Below are positions 36,255-45,629 of a stretch of DNA of 47,243 bases, one piece after another. A program made the position numbers and the translations under genes. The DNA comes from CAZPZZ01 sp964591245 (GTDB lineage: Bacteria > Acidobacteriota > Vicinamibacteria > Vicinamibacterales > UBA8438). The stretch's first letter is position 1; every line of letters begins with the position of its first letter. The notes beneath the pieces were generated by a model. The model did no database searches. It was not told the origin of the DNA and was given only the letters and a program-made list of their open reading frames with translations. The DNA is taken from positions 1-47,243 of the forward strand of contig CAZPZZ010000014.1 in the NCBI GenBank assembly GCA_964591245.1, in the 5' to 3' direction.

Positions 36255-38051
36255 CTAGCAGCTCAAGCAGCGGTGGTTGTTGTGAGCGCCCAGGCTCTCG
36301 AGTAGCGTGATGGTCGACGGAAAGGGTTGAATGCGCTGCACCGGGCCGTTGGCCATGTCAATAGTGGTCTGGCCGCGTCGGCTGAGTTGGGTGACGTCGA
36401 CACCGTGACTGACGAGATAACGGATGAGTTCGTTGTCGCCACGAGCGGCGGCGTGATGAATCGCGTTGTACCCGTTGTGGTCGCGAGCGTGCGGGTCAGC
36501 CCCCATCTCTTCAACCAAGAACCGTGCGGCTGCGAGCCAGCCATCCGGTACGTGCCGGTGAGAGTTTCCCGCGTAGCCCTGTCCATAGCCCACGCCCGCC
36601 GCGGCGAGTAGTGGTGGTACGGCGTCCCCGCCATAGGGGACCGGGGGCAGCCCGGAGGGGTCTGGATCAACAGGGGAAAAGCGGCTCGGGACACGGACCG
36701 TCGGGAGATGTGCGTCGGCACCGTACTGAAGCAGCAATCTCATTGCGTCGAGGTCGAGAGCGTACGCTGCGCGCCAAAACGGCGTCGCCCCTGTGCGATC
36801 GACACCAAGCAGGTCGCGATTATAGGTCGTATACCAGAGGGATCTGGTCAGCCGGGCGTTGACGTCGGCACCGTGCTCGAGGGCGGCCTTCATCACATCG
36901 AGGTAGTTGGACCGTTGTTGCATGTAGTCCGTTGGCTGCGGGTGTCTGGCTTTTGGCGCCCAGTGCATGTTGAGGGCCCCGTAGAGCGGCGTCGCACCGG
37001 CATCGCTGGCCAGCGTCGGGTCGGCCCCACGTTCTAGCAGGGTCATCGCGAGATCGAATTGCCCGTTGATCGTGGCAATGAGCAGAGGGCTGCTCCCGTC
37101 GGCCGCGCTTTTTTGATCTATATCGGCGCCGCCTTCGATGAGTGCATGCGCTGTTGCCGTGTGGCCTTCGCGGGCTGCGAGAAGCAGAGCCGTCAGCCCA
37201 CCGTGGCTGCTTACGAGATCGGCGAAGCCGAGTGGCTCTGGTTCCTCCAAGAGATCCGCTTCGAGCGCCGCTTGTTCCGCGGCGCGGGCCTCGGCTCGTG
37301 ACGAGGCTGATGGACGAGGAATACGCGTATTGCGACGTGGTGAGGCAGGATTGGAGCGCGGATCTATCGGGCGCCCCGTGCGCACGGAGGACATGCGCTC
37401 TCGGTGGCGCCGACTGTCGGTCCGGTCGAGTGCGTTCCGTTCGGTGATGTTCACGACGGTGGCTGTCATACCCGGGTCGGCACCCCGGGCAAGTAAAGCC
37501 ATGACTGCGTCGACCCGGTCCGCGGCTGCGGCGAACATGAGGGGGGTTTGCCCCCAACGTGGTTCCCGGGCGTTGGGATCGGCGCCGTTGTCGAGAAGGG
37601 CCACTATCGTGGCCGAGCTGCCGGCAGCGGAGGCAAAGTGTAATGGCGTTGCACCAGCGGTCGTGACTGCGTGCGGATTCGCGTCGGCCGCCAGCAGCGT
37701 TTCCACGATATCGTTCTGGGCATTTCGGCTGGCGACATGCAGGGGCGTGTGGTCACCCAGCCTAGTCGTAAGGTTGGGATCGGCGTCAGCGGCAAGGAGC
37801 AGTTGGGCGATCACATTGTCGCCTCGTCGGGCGGCCCAATGCAGAGCGGTCATGCCATCGCCGTGAGGCGCGTTGACATCGGCTCCATCGGAGAGTAATC
37901 CCCGAATTGTGTCGGCGTTCCCCTGACGGGCCGCATCAGCGAGTGGTGCGCTGCCGGCCGCGGAGGCCCCTGTGGCTATTAGGAGAGAGCATGCCATGCC
38001 AAGGAAAGAGTGCGGTCTCACAAACCACGTCATGACTGGCCGAGCGGGCAT
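36255..38051 (-). CDS. Exported ankyrin-repeat protein, cassette 4
   Basis: A 598-residue protein with a Sec signal peptide (about 1-32) and about twelve ankyrin repeats. Between repeats, residues 205-275 form a highly charged Arg/Ser/Glu/Pro linker at the same place where cassettes 2 and 3 have shorter linkers. The distal block matches the other three ankyrin proteins: 'GATPFWRAAYALDLDAMRLL', 'LLAAAGVGYG', an insertion, then 'NAIHHAAARGDNELIRYL'. No enzymatic motif or haem motif is present. AGGAAGGAA (38067-38059) ends 7 nt before the ATG. It follows the DUF1552 gene after 41 nt and ends cassette 4. Confidence 0.86.
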   Translation of the reverse strand: MPARPVMTWFVRPHSFLGMACSLLIATGASAAGSAPLADAARQGNADTIRGLLSDGADVNAPHGDGMTALHWAARRGDNVIAQLLLAADADPNLTTRLGDHTPLHVASRNAQNDIVETLLAADANPHAVTTAGATPLHFASAAGSSATIVALLDNGADPNAREPRWGQTPLMFAAAADRVDAVMALLARGADPGMTATVVNITERNALDRTDSRRHRERMSSVRTGRPIDPRSNPASPRRNTRIPRPSASSRAEARAAEQAALEADLLEEPEPLGFADLVSSHGGLTALLLAAREGHTATAHALIEGGADIDQKSAADGSSPLLIATINGQFDLAMTLLERGADPTLASDAGATPLYGALNMHWAPKARHPQPTDYMQQRSNYLDVMKAALEHGADVNARLTRSLWYTTYNRDLLGVDRTGATPFWRAAYALDLDAMRLLLQYGADAHLPTVRVPSRFSPVDPDPSGLPPVPYGGDAVPPLLAAAGVGYGQGYAGNSHRHVPDGWLAAARFLVEEMGADPHARDHNGYNAIHHAAARGDNELIRYLVSHGVDVTQLSRRGQTTIDMANGPVQRIQPFPSTITLLESLGAHNNHRCLSC

Positions 38052-38092
38052 TGCTTGATTCCTTCCTGATCCCGGGGTGTGCTCTGGATGTA

Positions 38093-39490
38093 TTACGCCG
38101 ACAAGGACAGGGTCCCGGTGCTGTCGCCGAATTGCTGAATGTCGTCAAGACCAAGGCGATGGATGACGTCGAGCATGACGTTCGCCATGGGGGTGCCTGG
38201 TTTGGCCCGCAGGTGGAGATTTCCGGCGAGCTGTCCGTTTGCTCCTCCCACGAGAAAGAGCGGACACCGTTTGTGGTTGTGAACGTTGGGGTCGCCCATT
38301 GGCGATCCGTACATTACGAGGGCCTTGTCGAGCAGCGTGCCCTCGGCCTCTTCGAGCCGTTCGAGCTTCTCGAGGAAATAGGGCAGTAAACCGACGTGAT
38401 ACCGATTAAGTCTTGCGAATTCCTCGATGTTGCGTTCTCGACCCCCGTGATGGGACACCGGGTGGAATCCACGTGTGATCCCGCTATTGGGGTAGACTCT
38501 CCCGGTTGCGTCACGCGACAGCTTGAACGAAAAGACGCGCGTCATATCGGTCTGAAAGGCAAGAGCCTGCAGGTCGAACATCAGTCGAACATGCTCGTCG
38601 AACGAGTCTGGAACGCCAGCCGGCGCACCTGGAAGCTCGCGTGCTTCGCCCGTCAGGTTGCGTGTTTCGACTCGTTGTATGCGCCGTTCGATCTCGCGGA
38701 CATCCTCAAGATAGTCGTCCATCCGGCGTTGGTCCGCTGCGTCTAGTTCGCGTTTGAGCTGTGCTACCTCGGCCGTGATGAAATCTAGGACACTACGCCG
38801 TTCGCGACGTCGAGCGTCGCGTTCCTCGGCGGTGCCTCCTGCACCAAAAAGCTGGTCAAAGGCGAGCCGTGGGTCGCGAATCATCGGCAGTGGTTCGGTC
38901 GGAGACGTCCAGCTGATGGTGTCGGTGTAGACGCACGAGTAGCCGTATGCGCAGCCTCCGGCGTGGTCGACGTTTTCGATACAGAGTTGCATCGAGGGAA
39001 TCGGTGTGTTCTGGCCAAATCGCTGGGCGTACAGTTGATCCAGTGAGATTCCGGCACGCACGTCAGAGCTTTCTGTCTGACGCGGATGCGCCTGGGTCAG
39101 GAAGGTGGCACTCGAGCGGAAGTGGTCGCCGCCGATCTCGGGTGGGGTGATCGCCTCAGCCGGCGCGACGTCTGTGTCGCTGACGATGGTCAGCGTGTCG
39201 CGGAACGGTTCCAGCGGGTTGAGAGCGGTTGGCCCGAGATCGAAGTTTTGTCCTTCGGCCGCGGGAGACCACAGGTGGCGGGACGCACCGTACTGCGTAC
39301 TACCGGCAGCTCCGTGCACATTTTCGATGCAGACCAGCCGCGTCGGATCGTCTAGGGATTGGGCGCGGAGTACGTGTCGTGCCCGTCGCCCTGCGGGAAT
39401 GAATGCTTCGAGGAACGGCAGGGCGACGGTTGTGCCCAGGCCGCGCAGGAAAGTTCGGCGCTGCAGATATTTTCCGGTCACGATCGGCAT
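38093..39490 (-). CDS. DUF1552 (HXXSHH) Tat-exported protein, cassette 4
   Basis: A 465-residue DUF1552 protein with a Tat signal ('LQRRTFLRGLGTTVALPFLEAF'-like). The signature is H343-P-V-S-H-H348, the C-x5-C pair is 'CAYGYSC', and the C-terminus is 'FGDSTGTLSLSA'. By eye it is the most divergent of the four copies: the loop after the signature is 'GGRERNIEEF' instead of 'QxDPxxLE', and the region near residue 50 differs. The ATG at 39490 is chosen because AAGGAG lies 6 nt upstream; an ATG five codons earlier is the alternative. It begins 38 nt after the DUF1592 gene, the only copy not overlapping it. Confidence 0.9.
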   Translation of the reverse strand: MPIVTGKYLQRRTFLRGLGTTVALPFLEAFIPAGRRARHVLRAQSLDDPTRLVCIENVHGAAGSTQYGASRHLWSPAAEGQNFDLGPTALNPLEPFRDTLTIVSDTDVAPAEAITPPEIGGDHFRSSATFLTQAHPRQTESSDVRAGISLDQLYAQRFGQNTPIPSMQLCIENVDHAGGCAYGYSCVYTDTISWTSPTEPLPMIRDPRLAFDQLFGAGGTAEERDARRRERRSVLDFITAEVAQLKRELDAADQRRMDDYLEDVREIERRIQRVETRNLTGEARELPGAPAGVPDSFDEHVRLMFDLQALAFQTDMTRVFSFKLSRDATGRVYPNSGITRGFHPVSHHGGRERNIEEFARLNRYHVGLLPYFLEKLERLEEAEGTLLDKALVMYGSPMGDPNVHNHKRCPLFLVGGANGQLAGNLHLRAKPGTPMANVMLDVIHRLGLDDIQQFGDSTGTLSLSA

Positions 39491-39528
39491 GCCTTGCTCC
39501 TTCACCTATTGCAAGTGCAGGTGTGCTG

Positions 39529-41949
39529 CTATTGCACGTGGTCCGTAAACGTGGATGGAAAGCCCGTGCCCTTCATCCGAAAGGTGGGGCTTTCGATGAC
39601 TCCAAGGATGAACGCGGAAAGTCGGTAGTCCTGTGTCTCGGCATTGCGCACGATCGCTCGCACGGCCGGCATGTCGTCGTACCCTAGCCGCCGACCCAGG
39701 GCGTACGCCATTAAATTCTCGGTGAACGTACGGAGGAGCGGGATGGGGCGCGCCAACAATGCACGTCGCAGATCGGCCGCGCTGCTGATTGGGGTGCCGT
39801 CGTAGAGTTCGCTGGCGGAGTCGATCGTGGCCCCGTTGTCTCGGACGCGACGAGCACCGGTCACGTCATAGTGTTCGAGGGCGAGTCCGATAGGGTCCAT
39901 CATGCGGTGGCATGAACTGCAACTCGGACTCGAACGGTGGATGGCCATGCGTTCGCGTACTGTGAGTAAACGGCCATCTGCGGCCTGCCCGGTCTCTTCC
40001 AAATCAGGGATGTTCGGTGGCGGAGGTGGTGGTGGAGTGCCGAGGAGCACCTCCATGACCCACTTGCCTCGAAGTACTGGTGATGTGCGGCCAGGGTGTG
40101 ATGTGAGAGCGAGCACGCTACCGTGGCCGAACAGTCCCCGGCGCGACTCGTCGGGCGGGAAGTGGATGCGTCTGTGACGCGTGCCGACCACGCCGGGGAT
40201 GCCGTAGTGTTGTGCCAATCGCTCGTTGAGGAACGTGTAGTCCGCCGTGAGCAGATCCAGCAATCCGCGGTCTTCCCGAACGAGATATTCGAAGAAGAGT
40301 TCTGTCTCTCTTCGCATGGCCTGCTTGAGTTGTTCATCAAAATCAGGGTAGATGCGCACATCCGGATGCAATGTGTCGAGGTCTGGCAGCCGAAGCCACT
40401 GTGCAGCGAAGCGTGTGGCGAGCGCCTCCGCTCTTGGATCGGCCAGCATTCGTCGGACTTGGGTCTCCAGGACCTGTGGAGTGGAAAGCTCGTTCGCGGC
40501 GGCGAGGCGCCGTAATTCCTCATCCGGTCCGGTAGCCCAGAGGAAAAAGGAAAGTCTTGCCGCAAGGTCGAGATCGCGTACTTCGAAGCCCGCTGTTGAA
40601 TCACTGTCGATCGGTGCGGCCTCGAGGCGGAATACGAAGTGAGGACTGGCGAGTAAGCCCTCGAGCGCCATACGGACACCGTGTTCGAAGCCGTTCTCGG
40701 CTGCGCCGGTGTCGTAGAGCGTCATCAGGGCATTCAGATTTGTTTCGGTAAGGGGGTGACGATATGCGGTTGTCCCGAGCCGTGCCATGATTTGCTGTGC
40801 GCAAGGCCGAGCGTCGGCCGTTGTGTCAGGCTGGCAGTGGAAGATTCGAGACCGCGTAGCCGTCTCGGAGATTCCTGTTGGATCGAGCGGTCCGCGGATA
40901 GCGAGATCGCGCAGATGGGGCAAGCTGGTGAAGCCGTACGCATTGGCGACACTCGTGCTGGCCAGCGACCATTCGTGTGGTGAAATCAGATCTTGAGCCG
41001 GACCCTCGAGCTGGCGGATGAAGGCCGCCGATACACGGTGTGACCCCGCTGGCACCGGGATCGGATCGGTCCAGAGATTGACTCCTCCAGGGTCTGACAC
41101 GTGCATCCACCGCGCGATGTCCAGCAAGGCAACTCGTTCGCCGTCGATGGAAACCTCAAGTTGCTCTGGTGTTTCTAGCGTATGAAGCGCACCTCTCCCA
41201 CTCCCAAACAATTCGCCGGTTGTCTCGTGGTGGAATGAGACGCGAAAGACGTACGACGCATCGGCAGGGAAGGTGTGCAGGACGGAGACTCCACCGCGTG
41301 AGCCATACGGCGCGCCCTCCACCTGTTCGCGCTGGGAGACCCAACGGGTGACCTTATAGGTGGCTTCTATTGGATTGGCCGATGAGTCACCCACGGCCAG
41401 ACGGCTGATCGCCGAGGCTGCCTGCAGATACCCGTTCATCAGGGTCGGGGAGAGCATTTGCACGTCGGCGATGTTGTCGAAATTCGCGCTCTTTGTATCA
41501 GGAGGGAGGTAATCTGCAGCCCGAATGTCGAGCCCCAGAAGGTCCCGTATCGAACGCTCGTACTCCGCGCGGTTCAGGCGCTGGAAATTCGTGCGGCCCG
41601 GTACAGGAGATGTCTTGCTTGCCGCGTCGAGATGGGTTTCGAGCGTTTCTGCTAGGGCGTCGAGGGCAGAGTCTTCGGGCCTGAACGCTCCTGCCGGTGG
41701 CATCATTCCGGCTCGCACTTTTCGGATGATTTGTTCGGCCACTGCAGACTCGCGATGAGCCTGGCGAACGTCAAATTGATCAAGTGATAGGTTGCCGGCG
41801 CGCGTGCGGTCGTTATGGCAGCGTTGACAGACGCCCTCGATGGTAGCCTGTGAATGTTCCGGCGAGGCAGAAGGTTGAGCGTACGTATTCTGTGCGAGGC
41901 CAAGGGCCACCGTCAGGATACTCGCCAATACCGCAATTTTGTTCGTCAT
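39529..41949 (-). CDS. DUF1592-family protein with two haem c motifs, cassette 4
   Basis: An 806-residue exported protein. Signal peptide 1-25 ('QNTYAQ'), CQRCH at 41-45, DUF1587 ('NRAEYERSIRDLLGLDI'), a long linker with 'LEVSIDGERVALLDIARWMH', DUF1595 ('YRHPLTETNLNALM'), DUF1592 ('ARLSFFLWATGPDEELRR'), DUF1588 with poly-Pro and CSSCH at 677-681, and DUF1585. The ATG at 41949 is preferred over a start 84 codons upstream because it begins the signal peptide and the extra residues would be unlike any family member. It is read away from the PQQ-like gene across 177 nt. No strong promoter was found, though TAGAAT (41987-41982) fits a -10 box. Confidence 0.9.
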   Translation of the reverse strand: MTNKIAVLASILTVALGLAQNTYAQPSASPEHSQATIEGVCQRCHNDRTRAGNLSLDQFDVRQAHRESAVAEQIIRKVRAGMMPPAGAFRPEDSALDALAETLETHLDAASKTSPVPGRTNFQRLNRAEYERSIRDLLGLDIRAADYLPPDTKSANFDNIADVQMLSPTLMNGYLQAASAISRLAVGDSSANPIEATYKVTRWVSQREQVEGAPYGSRGGVSVLHTFPADASYVFRVSFHHETTGELFGSGRGALHTLETPEQLEVSIDGERVALLDIARWMHVSDPGGVNLWTDPIPVPAGSHRVSAAFIRQLEGPAQDLISPHEWSLASTSVANAYGFTSLPHLRDLAIRGPLDPTGISETATRSRIFHCQPDTTADARPCAQQIMARLGTTAYRHPLTETNLNALMTLYDTGAAENGFEHGVRMALEGLLASPHFVFRLEAAPIDSDSTAGFEVRDLDLAARLSFFLWATGPDEELRRLAAANELSTPQVLETQVRRMLADPRAEALATRFAAQWLRLPDLDTLHPDVRIYPDFDEQLKQAMRRETELFFEYLVREDRGLLDLLTADYTFLNERLAQHYGIPGVVGTRHRRIHFPPDESRRGLFGHGSVLALTSHPGRTSPVLRGKWVMEVLLGTPPPPPPPNIPDLEETGQAADGRLLTVRERMAIHRSSPSCSSCHRMMDPIGLALEHYDVTGARRVRDNGATIDSASELYDGTPISSAADLRRALLARPIPLLRTFTENLMAYALGRRLGYDDMPAVRAIVRNAETQDYRLSAFILGVIESPTFRMKGTGFPSTFTDHVQ

Positions 41950-42030
41950 ATCCTCGTGAGAAAGAGGTGCGTACACCCGCGATTCTATCGTAGTGTAGCC
42001 GGAGTGGGCGGGTTCCACTAGCAATCTGTG

Positions 42031-42048
42031 GCACAACGTTCGTTGTGC
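42031..42048. promoter_or_regulatory. 18-bp inverted repeat between cassette 4 and the PQQ-like gene
   Basis: GCACAACG-TT-CGTTGTGC is an 8-2-8 inverted repeat with perfect arms, near the middle of the 177-nt divergent intergenic region. Its size suits a dimeric regulator controlling both directions. Downstream, TGC-TAGACT (42082-42090) could serve as an extended -10 box for the plus-strand gene. Confidence 0.4.
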
Positions 42049-42126
42049 AGGGCGCGAAGGCGGCCAAGTGCGGCCCCAGACTGCTAGACTGTGGCGCGGA
42101 CTCGGGCATGTCAAGGAGTAAGGATC

Positions 42127-43515
42127 ATGAGACGTTTTATCTCGTGTGCGATCTGTGTCGGTCTTTGGTTGGCGAGTGCACCGTCGGTGATCGGGCAGCA
42201 ATGGCCGCAGTTTCGTGGGGTGAATGCCGGCAATGTACCCGATGATCCTTCGTTGCCCGATCGGTGGAGTGAGACCGAGAACATCGCCTGGAAAATAGAC
42301 TTACCCGGGCTCTCGTGGAGTTCACCGATCGTGTGGGATGACCACATCTTCGTTACCAGTGCGGTGAGCGCGGCTGACGATGAAGTCCAGCCGATTCCTG
42401 GGTTGTATGACCCGGGCGAGCATAATGGCTCGGTGCCAGCCAGTGGGGAGCATCGCTGGATGGTCTACGACATTGATTTCCAGACCGGTGCGATCCATTG
42501 GGCACGGGAACTCCACCGTCAGGTGCCTGGGATCACGCGGCATTTGAAGAATAGTTACGCCTCGGAGACGCCGGTCACAGATGGCGAGCGGCTCTACGTG
42601 TACTTCGGAAGCATTGGGTTGCTGGCCGCGTTGGACTTCGAGGGAAATGAGCTGTGGCGGTATGAAGTCGGGACGTTCAACACGTTGCTCGACATGGCGA
42701 CCGCGTCGTCTCCTGCATTGCATGACGATCGACTCTATGTGTTGAATGACAACACGAGTCAGTCGTTCCTGGTTGCCCTCGACTCTAGGACCGGTGAGGA
42801 GGTCTGGCGTGTTGAGCGCGACGAACCGGGGCGTACATGGTCGACGCCGCTCGTGTGGGAGAACTACCTGCGCACGGAGATCGTGACTACCGCGTCGGAG
42901 CGCGTCCGGTCCTACGACCTCAGCGGTACGTTGTTGTGGGAGCTTAGTGGCATGTCACCCCTGACGACGCCGACCCCGTTTACGAGCCACGGGCTCGTCT
43001 ACATCAGTTCAGGTTATCCAGGGGGCGCGTTGCGCCCCGTGTATGCGATTCAGCCAGGTGCCGTAGGGGATATTTCGATCTACGAAGAAGTGGCGAGTGG
43101 TCTCCAGGAGGGGTTTCCCGGTACCCGGCGGTACTCGCAGGACGATCATGTGGTCTGGTCCTATCCGTTGCTCGGCACCTATAGCACCACAGCTCTTGTC
43201 TACGGTGACATCTACTACACCTTGCTCGACCGAGGTTTTCTCACCGCGCATCATGCCGTTTCAGGAGAAGAGGTGTACGGGCGCCGGCGGCTTGAAATCG
43301 GTAACGGGTTCACAGCATCGCCCTGGGCTTATAACGGGAAAATCTTCTTGCTAAGTGAGGATGGGGATACCTTTGTCGTCAAGGCTGGCTCAGACTTCGA
43401 AATTCTTCACAAGAATTCGTTGAACGAAATGACGCTTTCGACGCCCGCTGTAGCCCATAGCAGTGTGATTCTTCGGACACAGTCCAAGCTCTACCGCATC
43501 ACGCAAATGGAGTAG
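42127..43515 (+). CDS. Exported PQQ-like beta-propeller protein
   Basis: A 462-residue exported protein with a signal peptide (1-24, 'SVIGQ'), then 'WPQFRGVNAGN' opening a quinoprotein-type propeller of about eight blades ('DFEGNELWRYEVG', 'DSRTGEEVWRVERDEPG', 'SGTLLWELSG'). As with the pair at 13015-16463, actual PQQ binding is uncertain and no haem motif is present. AAGGAG lies 8 nt before the ATG at 42127. It is divergent from cassette 4 and sits alone before the ahcY region. Confidence 0.85.
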   Translation: MRRFISCAICVGLWLASAPSVIGQQWPQFRGVNAGNVPDDPSLPDRWSETENIAWKIDLPGLSWSSPIVWDDHIFVTSAVSAADDEVQPIPGLYDPGEHNGSVPASGEHRWMVYDIDFQTGAIHWARELHRQVPGITRHLKNSYASETPVTDGERLYVYFGSIGLLAALDFEGNELWRYEVGTFNTLLDMATASSPALHDDRLYVLNDNTSQSFLVALDSRTGEEVWRVERDEPGRTWSTPLVWENYLRTEIVTTASERVRSYDLSGTLLWELSGMSPLTTPTPFTSHGLVYISSGYPGGALRPVYAIQPGAVGDISIYEEVASGLQEGFPGTRRYSQDDHVVWSYPLLGTYSTTALVYGDIYYTLLDRGFLTAHHAVSGEEVYGRRRLEIGNGFTASPWAYNGKIFLLSEDGDTFVVKAGSDFEILHKNSLNEMTLSTPAVAHSSVILRTQSKLYRITQME

Positions 43516-43930
43516 AGGCGCGTGGTTGGCTGATGCGCTGAAACGCTAGTCGGGCGCTTGTTGTGACTGCCGTGTCGAGTTTCTTGACGGGACGTTTTCG
43601 ACCGTCTGCTCACTGCCCACCAGAGCCTGAATGGGTTTGGATAAGGGGTGGTGGGGAACTGCCCAAAAAGTAGAAACCAAGCAGTATAATCGAAGAGTAC
43701 TGGTGTTCGGCAGAATTTTTAGACCTTCTGTCGAGTCTCTGTTGGGCAAGGCCGCACATCTCGTGTGGAAGTGTCAGCCTATGTTCCGGTGTGCAAAGGA
43801 ATCCTGGGTGGCCCGAGCGACCTTGGAACCGGGCGCGACCAGTACCACATGCTAGGGAGAAGGCAGTCTGAGTTGTGAGAGCACGTGGCTGGGTGCAGTC
43901 TGATCCAGATAGCGAGAGGTGGAGTCATAA
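43516..43930. other. Intergenic region and long ahcY leader
   Basis: This 415-nt region has no supported gene. It contains a perfect -10 box TATAAT (43685-43690) with no clear -35 box; from there the ahcY leader would be about 235 nt. A direct repeat GCAGTCTGA occurs at 43863-43871 and 43895-43903, 32 nt apart, just before the ribosome-binding site GGTGGAG. No known SAM or SAH riboswitch motif was recognised. A weak stem (GACGG/CCGTC) lies near the end of the PQQ-like transcript without a T-run. Confidence 0.4.
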
Positions 43931-45433
<1,503 letters not shown>

Positions 45434-45473
45434 TCATCGATTACGACGTACGGCGAACGAACGCGATGTCCAG

Positions 45474-45508
45474 ACCCCAGCGCACAGCTCTCGCGCTGGG
45501 GTTTTTTT
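45474..45508 (+). terminator. Intrinsic terminator of ahcY
   Basis: A perfect 10-bp stem (ACCCCAGCGC at 45474-45483 with GCGCTGGGGT at 45493-45502), a 9-nt loop and a run of seven T (45502-45508). A textbook rho-independent terminator 41 nt after the ahcY stop. Confidence 0.92.
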
Positions 45509-45629
45509 GTGCGGGGAACCAAGGGGCGCGATGGATCTGGTCGTTGGATCAGTACGGTCAGGACGGGTTTTGGCGGTTGTCTCCTGAGCGCGTCCGGTCA
45601 TCTCCGAAGGGCGCCATCAGCAGAAGCGC

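Noticed and set aside
5271..41949. Cassettes moved by a transposon or integrative element
   Set aside because: No transposase, integrase, terminal repeats or tRNA attachment site was seen around any cassette, and base composition looks uniform by eye.
43860..43930. Resemblance of 'GAGAGGTGGAG' before ahcY to the opening of a SAM-I riboswitch
   Set aside because: The rest of the riboswitch core is missing and the sequence coincides with the ribosome-binding site.
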